From assembly GCA_030737835.1 (NCBI GenBank), contig JAUJYN010000012.1, positions 3,312,208-3,376,207 on the forward strand: 64,000 bases of DNA, given 5' to 3'. Both the position numbers and the translations under genes were made by a program. The DNA is from Acorus gramineus. Its lineage: Eukaryota > Streptophyta > Magnoliopsida > Acorales > Acoraceae. This document shows, piece after piece, positions 1 through 13,500 of the stretch (positions within the stretch are counted from its first letter, which is position 1; each line of letters begins with the position of its first letter). The notes under the pieces were generated by a model. That model saw only the letters and a list, made by a program, of their open reading frames with translations, was not told the origin of the DNA and did not search any database.

Positions 1-49
1 TCATCCATAAAAGAAAGGAGTTCTTTTAAAAGAATAAAAAAAAGATATT

Positions 50-700
50 CACTGTGGGCGCCCAATTTTCTAGCTACCCTTAGTGGGCCGGTCGAGGATT
101 CTGTCGGATCTGACCCGACAAGACGATGACCCACCCGACTTGAACCAAAGAAAGCTCGGCCCAAAGGCCTGTACCCACAACAGGCCAAGTCATTATTTAT
201 CCACTTACATACTACCCTGGTCTTCTTCGATATATAGCATTAACTACAATTTAAATACATTCAATGTTGATATATAACACCAAATCAAGCCATCATTAAC
301 TTTGTCTATAGAATCCCCATCAAATATGGATTTACATGTCAACTCATAATTGACCAAATCTGATGATTTTATCTATTGTCTCCTCACTAATGACTGATGA
401 ATTCTCGTCCATCCGATGGAAAAGAGTCGATCAGAAACCCTAATCACAGTAAGTTCTCTATAAAAAGGGGGCAAGAACACACTCATGAGGTATGCACAAT
501 TCTTTTTGCTAAAACCCTTTTTTGGCCACCTTGACTGACTTGAGCGTCGGAGGGTCTTTCGCAGGTCCCCTCCTCCCTGTGTCCGTGGCACTCAGGAAGT
601 GCTCACTAGCGAAAGACGACGGAACCAGGCGGAGGAGAACGGGAGAGGTCGGATCCGTTTACCCGAACCCGGTAAGCAAAATTTTTGCCCCTCCATTCAC
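50..700 (+). mobile_element. LTR-retrotransposon fossil fragment (LTR-like)
   Basis: A promoter-like stretch has TATAAAAAGGGGG near 460-472, followed by a leader-like segment with GAGCGTCGGAGGG near 542-554. This arrangement resembles plant LTR (Ty3-type) U3/R regions. No gag or pol lies beside it and the second LTR is not visible, so it is at most a solo or partial LTR. Family and boundaries are inferred from text resemblance alone. Confidence 0.4.
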
Positions 701-879
701 AATGCTAAAATAAAAACAATGCTAAAATAAAGTCCATGAGAATCCCATCCATTTGGGTGGGATTTTGAAATGACTTTTTTCTTTATATTTCTCTCTCTAA
801 AGTCCACAAAAATCCATGACTTATAAAAGTCTTCACAAATTCTATTTAAATTGAATAACACATGACAAAATGTCTACTA

Positions 880-1250
880 TGATGAGTCTCAATTGAATAA
901 CATGGACTTTTTGTCCATGAAATAATGTCTCAATCGAATAACTTTGGACTTTTTGTACACGAAATAATGTTTCAATCGAATAACACTGGACTTTTTGTCC
1001 ATGAAATAATGTCTCAATCGAATAACTTTGGACTTTTTGTACACGAAATAATGTTTCAATCGAATAACAATGGACTTTATGTCCACAAAATAATGTCTCA
1101 ATCAATAACGCTAGACTTTTTGCCCACAAAATAATGTCTCAATTGAAAAACGCTGGACTTTTTGTCCATGAACCAATGTCCTAATTGAATAACACAAGAT
1201 TTACAAATCCATGGACATTGACATTTTGTCCATGAAAATCTTAATTGACT
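880..1250. repeat. 42-bp minisatellite, about eight units
   Basis: A unit of 42 bp (core TGTCTCAATCGAATAAC followed by GGACTTTTTGT) repeats head to tail. Two unit types alternate, TTTGGAC...TACACG and CACTGGAC...TCCATG, giving an 84-bp higher-order period between about 925 and 1095. Outer units are more diverged. Because 42 is a multiple of 3, open frames arise on both strands; these are artefacts of the repeat, not genes. Confidence 0.88.
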
Positions 1251-1261
1251 ACCCCTATAAT

Positions 1262-3520
1262 TCTGTAGGAAGCTGTTTTTTCTCAGATTTTAGAAAATGC
1301 AGTTTTTGGGTACTATTTGTCTAAAATTTATCTACAGAAAGTTACCCCAATTTTTCTGTTTGGTTGCATGGTTACAGAAACAACTTCCTGAAAATGCAGA
1401 AACTGTCCAATCGTATAACCAAATGCTGCTTACATTTGAAAATGAGTTTTAAAAAACAGTGGAAACATATTTTTAGCTTTCTTTAAATTAAAGTTTGGAA
1501 TGCTAGGGCTGTTTGAGAATGAGTTTGAATTAGATATGATTTATGCAAAAATAAAATAAATAAAAACTGTCCAAACTCATTTTCAAATGCTGCCTATATC
1601 AGGGGCACCGGTGTGGTGTTAGCTTAGCAATGTCTGACAGTTTAAATTAAGCATCACAAGTTTTTTAGAAAGAAAAAATAAAAAAAACTTTTAATTGAAG
1701 TGAGTATGATTGTTCACTTTTTTCTAATTCAGGAATATCTTTTTTCCTAGGCGTTTAGAGGTTGTCCAAGTAACACGCTCTAATGTGCTGCACTATCAAA
1801 AGAGATAAGATTCAGTTAGTGTTTGATGCCATCAAACGTAGTATTAATTACCACGGTCTCACATGTCATTCTCTTATTAAAAATTGATAATGTTTGACGG
1901 GATCTAACATTAATTGAATCTCATTTCTCATCAAAAATGTTTTTCCATGTCCTATGACTATGAGGTGTAAGATGTTCTATGCATTGGAAATTATAAACAA
2001 CAAGCAGGAGAGACAAATTATATAATATAATAAGCATGTTCTTAATCAATCATTAATTATGCATGGAAAACGAATGAAATTAAAGAATTCCAAAATAGAC
2101 AACAACCTGAGTTGATGTCTCCATTTCTTTATTCATTAGAATATATTCTGATCAGGTGGCCTTGAAACAATCTTAACAACAACAAATTTTGACTTTAGAA
2201 ATATAGCTTCACATTATAAAAGTACTTTGTGATGTCATTTGTTTGACTTCATTGGTTGTTCATTACATGATTTGTTTGATTCAGGATTAAATTATCTTGT
2301 ACAAAGAGAATATTTGGTTGCTATTAGTTGGTGTAAATCAACCAAATCAGAACTAACAAAACCATATTTATATCTGTCCCATTTGTCCATATATGAAAAT
2401 ATAACAAAGTATTAGGTGGCCGACGAAAAAAATTGAGTAAACATATAGAGTGGATATACAGTCAGTCTAGTTTCCATTCTCTCTTCTGCACTAGTGGTCC
2501 TAGTGCAATATATAATACACTAATGCAGTGTATGCTCAATTAAAATATTTTTATTTTTAATATATATATATATATATAATATTTATCTTTTTATAACAAT
2601 ATATGCATTTTATTTGATAAATATATACTCTAAAAAATTTAAAATCATTCGTAAACAGGACCAGAAATGTGACTATACATTTCATATTCCTAAAGTGTAA
2701 CGAAATATAAATAAGGGAGTTCATACACTCAGTCTCTTTTGTAGTTCTTTTTGTTGTTGTCACGTCACTAACATAGCATATAAAATCGTCTAAGTACGTG
2801 ATCCACTATATCAATATGTATACAATATTATAAAAAACATAAAAATATATGTATTCAATTTATATCAAGCATGTACCTCTAACCAAATATATTTTTAAAA
2901 AATAAAATATATGTGGGTTGAAAATGGAATTTCAAAAAAGATTGAGCATAATTTTTTTTATGAATAAGAGATGAGTGATGGATGAATCTATTCTTTTTTA
3001 ATACTTTTTGGTTAATTATTATTATTTTTTTATTATTATTAAATTTATTAATGTGTTATGTAAAAAAATAATTTAAATTTTCATCCATGCCCGGGTGGCC
3101 TGACGAAGTTATTGTTTCAGAATAAAAAAATGTAGTCTAAGAACAAAAACACTCCCAACATTTATTTCTCAAATGATATTGGTATATAATTTCATATAGC
3201 CTGATTATATCTATCAGTCTCACTCTTGAAAGGGATTAGATCCTCCATCACAGGAGAAGAATAAAGACGAATTAAGAACAGAAAAATATTTTTGAGGCTG
3301 TCTCCATAAAGAAAGAAAAGTTTACAAATGAGAGATAGGGTTGTTTGCAGAACAAATAGTGGACCAACTACTTTTCTAGAATATGTCTATTCCATCTTCT
3401 TCTTTTTTTATCTCATCCAACAAAAATTGAACAACTATTCCCATTCCATTTCATTTATATTGGTCCACTCCATCATGACAATGATAGATGCTATCAGTTT
3501 TTTATCAGTCCTCAATGAAA
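1262..3520. other. AT-rich intergenic DNA, no gene seen
   Basis: No coding exon, RNA gene or complete transposon could be supported. A short tract near 1268-1440, rich in CTGTTTGGTT- and ACCAAA-like text, may be a decayed MITE. Simple TA runs occur near 2562-2580. Confidence 0.5.
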
Positions 3521-3522
3521 AA

Positions 3523-3688
3523 CAAATATTTATATTTCAAAGTGATGTTACAATTTCAAATTGGAGATGAGAAGAAATAGAAATGACCGACATGAGGAAC
3601 ACGCCCAAACATTTATATTTCAAAGTGATGTTACGATTTCAAATTGGGGATGAGAAGAAATAGAAATGACCGACATGAGGAACACGCC
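3523..3688. repeat. 83-bp tandem duplication
   Basis: Two adjacent 83-bp units (3523-3605 and 3606-3688) differ at only a few positions, starting with CAAATATTTATATTTC versus CAAACATTTATATTTC. A C homopolymer of about 20 bases follows at about 3695-3715, and a shorter direct repeat containing ACTATTTAGTATCTATTTC lies at about 3758-3812. No coding role is apparent. Confidence 0.85.
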
Positions 3689-4261
3689 ACCCTTCCCCCC
3701 CCCCCCCCCCCCCCCACCCAATGTGAGAGTTTAGGAGAGGAATGCATAGATAGAGCATTTACTATTTAGTATCTATTTCTCCCTCCTCTCTACTATTTAG
3801 TATCTATTTCCCCCTCGCGCTCGCAATGCCACACCCCCAGATACGAACATACAATAAAAACATTTCCCACATGTTTTTCACATAAACACGAAACCTCTTA
3901 GAAATGGGGACATGTCATATTAACGTGTGAAATGACAATCATAGACACATGTTAATCTCTTATTGAAAACACTCAATGGGTCCCATCTCTAATTTTTGAG
4001 CAACTTCTACGTACATAATCTCTTGAAGGAATTTTTTCCCCTGCATTCCTATGGCTTATTTTACCAATGCAATTGCATATTTCCATGTGTAACCCAAAAA
4101 AAAAAAAAAATTTGCATATTTGCATGAGCTAGTCTTTTTGTTTTCCTGGTTCAGATTCCAAACTGAATAAATTGACCTGTATTTCAGATAATCTAAGACA
4201 AAAAAATGAAAAGAACAAGAGAGATCAACTTCTTATTTGTAAGAACATCTTTCCAGTAACC

Positions 4262-4340
4262 ATAGGCCATAAATTACAATGTCCTCATCAATGATGCCAT
4301 GTATAAATTACAATGTCCTCAGCAATGATGCCATGTATAA
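4262..4340. repeat. Two-copy short tandem repeat (about 37 bp)
   Basis: The text ATAAATTACAATGTCCTCA occurs twice in succession, each time followed by a CAATGATGCCATGT-type segment. It lies just downstream of the stop codon of the minus-strand ubiquitin protease, possibly in its 3' untranslated or flanking region. Confidence 0.8.
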
Positions 4341-4591
4341 CCCTTCCCATTAAATCTGAGTGAAATAAAAATTTTAAAAAATTGTTCATATACCAAAACA
4401 AAAATTGTTTCACTCCTCTGCTTTGCTTAAATTCACTCTTCAGAAAATTTTAACCAAAAATGAATCCGAGCACGCCAAAAAAAAACCTGCCTCTCCCACA
4501 ATTGTGTGTATAAAATCATTCAATCTGCCGAATGAAGTCCATAAGGAGAATCATATCTCCAACCGATGCGCTGTGAACAACGGTACAAACT

Positions 4592-7500
4592 TCAATTGTG
4601 TATCCTTTCAAAGAACAGTATGTATGCTTCAGCCTTGAGAACTTCGGCCAGTGAAACCTCGCGGACGTGAGAGTCACTCGCATAAAACCATGTCGAGCTC
4701 ACGCTGACAGTCTCGCCTTTCTTTTTTATTCTATCGCCCCTCACATATGCGACATAATGACCACCTCTCATCGTCCCTGAATGCTCCACAACACCCATAA
4801 GACGGTAAATACAACTGCCTTTCTCTTCGCCACTGCAAAACAAATGAAGGGAAGCTTTTGTTACTTGTATCCTCATGCATATAATATAAATATATATATA
4901 TATATATATTAGAGGTGATATAAAGAAAATCCAAGAGATGGTTTCAAATGTTATGACAAAAAAAATTCTATTCAGACGCGCATGTTATGTTGTGTAGAAG
5001 ATGTGTATTAGTGCATCATAAGAAGTAAAAACAATGAGGATCCTATAAGTGATAGATTCAATGCATATGATGATTTAAAGGTTTATGTTGATCATGTTCT
5101 GCATACGAGAAATTTCACCATAGCCTCAAGCATGTTAAAACTTCAAAACATGAACAACGAGTCGGATCAACAATGAATAAAATCAACATTACATGCAGAA
5201 CTCAAAAAGTTATTTATGCTGGAGAAACATATAGCCACATGCATGTTGGTATAGCTGGTCATTTTCATCTTCTTTCCTTCTGCCTTCCATAAGTTTTTCC
5301 CATTTTATGATAATAGATACGTTTATTGCATGAACTATTGATTGTTAATCTGGTTTCTTGACAAATTAGTTTGGTAACATGCACACCCAAAAAGCATTAT
5401 CTGTCTGACATCTCTTCTTCCATATTAAGCTTAAAGGATGTGTCCCACCCAAACTTTACAAATGTCGTGCTTGTATAGACGCTTCTAAACGAAACAATCA
5501 ATAAGTTACATATAAATCACAAAGGCTCTGGTTTTCAAAACTCTGAATACCAATTTTTGTAAAAACTAAAAATATCAAGTTTTTGCGGTATGTTTCAGTG
5601 ATTTAAATTACTGCTAAGATTATGTACCTAGTATGCATTCTTTTGCTTTGTGGATATTTATATCTCACAGACTCACACAAAAGAAGTTACAATTGAGAAT
5701 TTCTTGCTTCTATCCCCTTCCCATGCACATGCCACCCATACATATTAATATAATTGTGAATTCTACAATTTTGATTGAAATTTGGGAACCTGATAATTGA
5801 TATCTAGGTGAGACTGTCATAATGTTTTTTCTGCATCAATTACTCCTGCTTGAAGGGGCGGGAAGGTCTGGTGTCGGTGATTGATTTGCTGGAACTGGAA
5901 AGTGAAAAATATACTTCACAATCAAGTGGAGTTGGGCAACACTCAAAGCTGCTCCAGGGATTTGGGACATTTGATATTAAAATGCTCAACATACATTGAC
6001 ACAGAGAGAACCAATTGTTTTTTCATGCATTTAAGACACTTGTGAAAAAACATTATGCAAATGATAAAAATGATTCTTAGAAAATGATGGTAAGCATCAT
6101 CTCTCAGTGATGCGAAAACATAGGAAACCACTAAAATTTAAAAATATCAAGATTGATACGTGGAATATGAATGGATGTATCAAGAGCAAACTTATTCTTC
6201 ATGCACTTGAGAGTTGGAACCAAACATGGAGATGGGAAACATTTTTTTTGGATAGAGAAGCAGAGGGATTTGAACTCGGGATCTCATGGTTGCAAATATT
6301 GTTGTCAACGTTGAGTTATGGTTCAATGCACATAGGAACCATTTTTTGAAGTTTTAGATAGCATTTTATTCCAAAACACATGGTATATGAAGAAGAAATA
6401 AATGGATTAATGTGTTGTATTGAGTAATGGAGGCTGAAAGGCTCCTTATATAGTTACAAGATGTACAAACCCTAGAAACAGAAAAAGACCAAAATACCCA
6501 TGACAAACATACCCATGGGGGGCGTTGCCCCTCAACCCCCGGGCCTCTCGGAATAGGCCCAACAACAGGCCTATACAATAACTCCAATATATGATACTTG
6601 AGATCCAGATGGGATGAGAATCATGGATTGCAGATATTAAAGTAAACACTGTAATCTTTAATAAATCAAGGCAAAAGCCATAAACTGGTTCTGACTGGCT
6701 GTTGGGCTATTTGAATGCCAAGAAATGAGGTAGTGCTCGAGGAAAGTACCTCATAATTTGAAAATATTTGGAGAGCAAAGTCTGATTCATCAAAATTGGG
6801 CAGTTTTTTTTAGTAGGAGAGCAGTCAGTGCGCATGGAAAATGGCAGGTTCTGCATTGTGGAGTAATCCTGATTGTGGCAATGCTGATTTTTTGTCATTT
6901 TGGCAGATTTGGCTTTGTTACTCTTCAGGTTTTTTATTTGCTATTTTATTTGTTCTGCTGTTTATATTATGAGATGTAAGTTTTCTTTTCATCCTTTGTA
7001 TGGTCATGAGAGAGAGAGCGAGAGACCAGTGCAGCATAAAAAGAAATAAAACAGATGAGGCATGGATGAAATTTATTATTGGAAGAGTTCAGTAAATCTG
7101 TAATCCTAATTCCTATACAGTTACATCCATGTTAATTCCAGACTTTTTTTTCCAGTCAGTATACTAATTCCAGACTTACATTCAGAAATATGGTTGCACA
7201 TATTGGCTAGGTATTTTATATACTTACTGCGAATTACTAATATTTATCTAATAAAAGCAATAGCCAAACATTGATAACCTTGCTGTATTTCCTCTATAAC
7301 AGCACATTTGGAGAAAGGGGGGGAGGGGACAACATCAAGAAAACAATTTTTTTGGGAAGATCCCTCATGCAGTTTGTTGGTCAATATGGCATTTCAGAAA
7401 CTTCAAAAAAAATTCTCTGAAAGGAAGTGTCTGTGGAGAACACAAGTATCTCAACTACTTGCTTCTCAAGAGATGGGTGTGGGCATATCTTTAAAGCATA

Positions 7501-10500
7501 ATGAATCTGTGTTCAAAGAGAGAAATTAATTGTTATGGAGTGAGTCTCTGTGCATGTCTAGGAATCGGGAGATTCCTTATGTCTCAATCCCATTGGTGGG
7601 AGGAAAAATCACATCTTCTGAGGACACGTATCACAAGCTCCGCTAACAGGTTCCATGGTATGGAAGAATCATAAACATGGGGGGCCATTACGAGCAAGGA
7701 GTTTAACGAGCTGAACTCCGAGCTTCCTTGAGGATGAGCTAACAACCGGATTATTTCAGACTCTGAGGACTAGGACGTTGAGTGTCTGATGTAGGACAGG
7801 TGATTGATGCATTCATGAGCGATCGGGCCACCATAAGAGGTCTAGGAAGACAATTATAAAAATACCAGTTGCTATCAATAATTGTGACAATCTCAGAACT
7901 CCACAAAATTTAAAGTGCTAAAATATTTTGTGGAGGTCTTCTATTATAAGAATCTAGAGGATCTACATTTTAAATTTCTTAGAGATTTTGAGATTGCCAC
8001 AAATATTGCTAACAACATGTACTTTTATAATTTTCTTCCTGGACCTGGTAGTCCAGTCATCTAGGAATGCATTGGTCACCCGTCTTACATCAATGTCTAT
8101 CTACATCAATCCAACTTGGGAATGTTTGCAGAATAGAGATTGAGCTTCTTTCAAAGCACTCATTCATAATTCAAAACCATGTGCGAACTGCAAAGGTGGT
8201 GAGCTTTGCACATGGTACTTGCGGCCGCATGTACCGAACAGGCGGCCGCACTTGGGTAGGGGTGCAACTTGGGCGGGTTGAACCCGACCCAACCCGACCC
8301 AACCCGGTTCATGGGCGGGTTTGGGTTGAGGTTTTTCTCTGCTGGGTTCAACCCGACCCGAACCCGAACTAACCTGAACCCAATTCGGGTTTGGGTTGGG
8401 GGGTTGGGTTATGCGGGCTCAACCCGAACCCGAATTGGTAAATGTTTTTTTTATATTTTTGTTGAAAAGCGATGAAGTTATGTTTAGCTTAATTAAAATT
8501 TAGAATATGTATTCATAAACTATTTGGATTTTGTAAGTTTTTTTTTGTGGTGAATATACATTTAATTAATTAGAGTTTATTGTGTTTATTAAATAATTTT
8601 TATGATCTTTTAAGTATTAAACCCGAGCCCGACCCGAGTCTGAATTCAACCCGAACCCACGGGTTGAGGTCGGGTTCGGGTTCGGGTTGAACCCTTCGGG
8701 TTGAGGCCGGGTTCGGGCTCGGGTTCGGGTTGGGCTCTGTGCAATGTGGGTTAAAGCCGAACCCGACCCAACCCGCCCGAGTTGCACCCCTACACTTGGG
8801 ACAACCATTCTTGTTTTTTTTAAAACAAAAATGCCTGAGATTGTTTGAACGGACTCGGGCTGAAAGGTAGGGTTCAACTCGAAACCCTGCCCATTTCTCA
8901 CATTTCTCTTTCTCTCCCCTTCCATTTGAACGCCCTTCCTCTAAACCCTTCCAAACACCAATTTTTCCTTCAAATCTCTTTGAAATCCTCCAAAATCACC
9001 TAGTGAATCATTTGGGAAGAATTTTATTTGATTTTCACCAATGAAGGTATCTATTCTACTCTTTTTTTGTGTAATATTTGAGTAATATGTGTTGAATGAT
9101 GTTTATTATTCTACATTTTGTTGTTTTTCAGCAACAATCCTTTCCTTTTTATTTGACACATTTCCCATCTTCCAAACTCAAACCCTAGATCCTAAAATCA
9201 CAACCATGCATCTCACCAAACTTCTTCTTGCTTTTATTTTCTTAATGGTAAACAAAGGTGGTACAGAAAACTAGCTAAATGTCCTAGACCAGGCAGAAAT
9301 GTTAAATATTCTTCCTCAATAGATTTGATCAATAAATGTTGAATTTTTTTTATTTTTGTTTGTGGATGTGATGAAGCATTAATAGATTTGATAAATAAAG
9401 TGCCAGCGGGACAATTAACAAGAAAGTTAATGATTTTTTTACCATCCCATGCCCGTCAAACCATCAGCCATGATACAAGACCCATATAATTTACAATTCT
9501 CTCTATATTGGTTTTCCAATTCTCTTGTTGCTTCTACTTCACTAATTAACAAAGGTCTGGTCAATTGGTATGGGGTGGGTGGTTAAGACCTCATCCAAAA
9601 TCACATATTTTCTTTATCATTCTCTTGAATGGTGCCGTAGCAGCAGCATTGAAAGCAATTCCAACATGATAGAAGAATTGTGCAATGCTACGATAGGTTT
9701 CATTCATCTCCTCTTTTTCAAAATGGCTCTTTGTGGATGTTCGGGTTTGGGATGTATTCCTACTCCTAGGATTGACTTCACTACCCCTACAAAACATTCT
9801 ATCAAGAGGTCCTCTAGAACGATCACGTACTCTTTTTTTAGGTTGAGATGATTCGGGGCGAGAACTAGGGTCCAAAAATGATTCAATGGGAACAACATCA
9901 TCATCTTCATCCTCTTCTGTGTTTGGTCTTCAAAAGGGATCTTGGTACCTCGCAACGGCTCTAGAAGACTTAGATTGGGAATCACATAATTCACGGATTT
10001 CCTTTTGGATTTCAAAGGTGACTTTCACATATTGACGAGCATTAAATTGGACAACCTAATCAAATGCATTCAAAACCGAGCTAAACCACCAGTGGCAACA
10101 TATTGATTACACAACGTGCATTTAATCTTACTTATGTCAGTTGCACTAACATATTGGCCATACTTCCGACAAGGGTCATTGGAAACAAGTCTGAGGGGAA
10201 TTTCAATAGGGGTGGATCCGGCTAAAGACATATTTAGTGTTGTGTTGTGTAGTGTAGTGAAAAAAATAACACAAGAGATTGAGAGAAGAAGATGCAAACA
10301 ATTGATAAACTCCTCAAGAGTCTCCTCCAAAAGCCTTCCAATCCTTTAAACACTACTTCAACTCTTCAACAACCTCTTATAATCAAAATACAATGTTACA
10401 CACTAAAATAACAAATTGAATAGAAAATTTGAAAGAAAATAAGCTATGATTGAGAGTTTTGAGAGTTAGGAGATTTGAGAGCTTGGAGAGTTGTTTGGGA

Positions 10501-13500
10501 GTTTTGGTGTGCATGTGGGGTTCAAAATGGACCCAAATATATAGTGGAAACCCCCCAAAATAGCCCCCCCAAGAGTGGTGTGCATGAGAGTTTTTACTAG
10601 CCATTGGCGCCATGTGTGGCACACATGCGCAACACCAAGGTGCTGAGAGGCGCACATCCACATGTGTGGCTCCACGTACGAGTACGTGCGGCTGCACTTC
10701 GAATTATGCATTCAGTTATATACAGTAAAGTGTGATGTGACCCGCATCACATAAAAGAAACTATCACGTGGTTGGAGCTCGTTAGCTCGTTCTCATATGG
10801 GAGCTCGAAGAGCTTGAGTCTTCAAAGCAAAAATGTGTGGTCCATAGATGAGCCTAGTCAATGACCCAACCAACATCCCATGTGAATACCCAATAAAATT
10901 CATAGAATATTTGTTCACGCGGTTGAATGGGGAAATTCATATGATGCGTGACTTCGCTTGTGCCACACGTCTGATTATGAACATGCCATGTGGCGAGATC
11001 TTATGGTCTCCAAGAACCTTTAAATAGAACATGATCCCAAGCAGGAAGGTACGCAATCATTCTCTTTTGTCACTCGCTTTCTTGATTTCGAGTTTTCTTT
11101 ATTTGAAAGAGAGTGTGACCACTGACTCGATTGTGGGAGTTTCTTTGGCAGGCATCTCACAAGTGTATTAGAGAAAAGTCTTCTCTCATGACATCTCTGA
11201 CTTCTTATCCGGTGCTATGGTGATGTCATCGAACGAGGTTGTTCGCAATAAATCTTGATTGTGGAGTTTTGGGCTCTACAATTGGCGTCATCTCCGGGAA
11301 GTCGTTTGATTTCTCACAATCTTCTCCTGTTGACTCTTTCTGTTCAACATTTCCATTTGACCAGGTGTGGATGGTTGAGTAGATCAAAATCACTGTGCCA
11401 CAACCAATACCGAGGCATTCAGTCTCCCATTGCGGGTTGTGGGGACGAGATCTCTCGCAATGTCAGAGAATTATTTGCCCCTTCACCTACTTGATTCTCC
11501 ATGCATCTCTTCCGCAGAATTTCGTTCCTCCGAAATTTCTCTCATACAATATAGCACGTCTGATCTTGTCGACCACATTCATGCATTAACATGCAATGGT
11601 GTTGTTCAAACATCATGATATTCTCCTTTGTCAAATGTTCCCTTCCAGCCTTGATTGACCAACCTTTGGTTGGTTCAACGGGCGTTCCCCTAGTTTGATC
11701 GTTAGTTATCTCATAGCACGTTTTGTATAGTAGTTCATTTGCAGCAAAAAAACACTCGAAAGATCTTGGAGACTTGTTGTATATTCGCATGAACCCCTCA
11801 AAGTCAATCAGGGAGTACATCAATCGCTTCTAAGTTGTCCTATACAAAATAGAGGGTTGTGATGAGTCAGCTACAATCATGGCCTCCAAATCCGGACTTC
11901 CAAGGATTCCCAGCTCCAAAAGTCTCTCATCAAAAAACAAGCTGAGAACAATCTATGAGCTAATCATGAAGGATTTTATTATTATTTCTTATGAGATCAC
12001 TATCGGATGAAACTTAGATAAGCAAATTTAGTTCTCGGTAGAATGTAGAACAATAAATTAACACAACTGTTGAATTTGAGGATGTAACAATAATATATGT
12101 CAAAATCTTAGAGAACTTGTAATCCATGAGGAGACATTAAGAAGATTGGATGATTATAATGGTGTTGTAGTGTTGCTTTAATCTCTTCATTTTAACATAT
12201 TGATGGAGATCTCTCATCTCCTTTGTTCAGGGGGGGCATTACTTCTCAAAAAAAAAAAAAATGATACAAGATATTCGGGGAAAAGGAGGCAAGACTAGTT
12301 TGAATGAGTACCTTGGACACATGTAGGGTCTAAGATCAAGCAACTCCCGAAACATTACATGACCACTCAATTTATTCAAGCGTCGACCATCATTGCTGAA
12401 CCTCTTTAGATGTATTATCAAAACTGGTGGTGCTTTCTTGATCAGAACTCTTAGGGTTGCATCCCTCATCACCTTCACATGTTCCTTATCCCTTTCATCA
12501 TCAGATTCATGCACTCTGTGAGGCAATTTTGAAACCTTCTGTGGCACTTTCTGAGATTCAAGAGTGGTGTTTTTTGCTATTGGGACTGTTTCATCAGGAT
12601 CCGCAGAGCTTCCAGGAGCAACCACAACATGGGAGCTTGTCTTGTCCAGACTCGCAAAGCACAAGCTTTGTTGTTTATTACTCTCTGACTTGCTAGTATT
12701 TTTAACTATTGAATCGACTTCATTGTCAAGTTCATGTACATTGGATTCCAAAGTCGCTCTTTTATTCTCCAACCCACCAACATAACTGCTTGTTTCATGA
12801 TCGACTCCCTCCACACGTGAAGTCAAATTATCATTTCCCATGCCTCCATTGCCTAAGTCATTAAATTGGGTATCATCGTCATGCTCCTCATCGCCAATCT
12901 CACCCTCAGTGCAACAAGATTTTGGAACTTTTAACTGATCGCCTCTCTCAAGAGTGGGTATTTGCTGATACTGCAATCTCTTGGAGCAACTCTCGCAATG
13001 CCACTTCTGTTCTTCAGATAGAATCTCCATTTTTGTGAAAATCGCCAAGCAACTCTCAATTGACACTGGAGAATACATATTATCAACCTCCTCTTGCACG
13101 AACTCACAATGACTACTTCCAGCCGATAGACCTGTCTCCCTCTCCTCATTGGCTTCCATAGTTTCCACCTTCAATTCAGAAGTAGCATCCGGATCATTAA
13201 ACAAGTCTCCAAGGCCTTCATAGTCTTCTACTTCAGCTTGCTGACACACAGAAACTGCTGAACTACCTTCAATGCAGTCCTCAGTCAGCATGCTATCATT
13301 TCCCATCGAAACCTCAGATTGTTCACAGCCTATAACAGATGAGCACCCCTCAACGCGATCCTTGGTTGGCAAATCATCCAAAGCCACATTTTTTCTTATT
13401 GGGTCTTCCATTAATGAAACATCCATTGCCGAATTTCCCTCCTCACTACTCTCCTTCTGAATGATCTGCCTATTCTCCGAGCATTGGCTCACCGAAACAT

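Noticed and set aside
842-1134. Overlapping open frames on both strands
   Set aside because: Produced by the 42-bp minisatellite, whose unit length is a multiple of three and which lacks stops in several frames.
880-1250. Possible CRISPR-like array
   Set aside because: Units are contiguous with no unique spacers, and the window is a plant nuclear genome.
6107-6349. 80-codon plus-strand frame in the protease intron
   Set aside because: No homology or splice context recognised, and it includes text like retroelement-derived noncoding DNA (GGATTTGAACTCGGGATC).
8067-8925. Proline- and threonine-rich frames in both directions
   Set aside because: They translate the subterminal CCCGACCC repeats of the hAT MITE.
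11542-11823. Minus-strand frame of 93 codons
   Set aside because: Lies antisense to the gag-like remnant of the LTR fossil; no independent domain.
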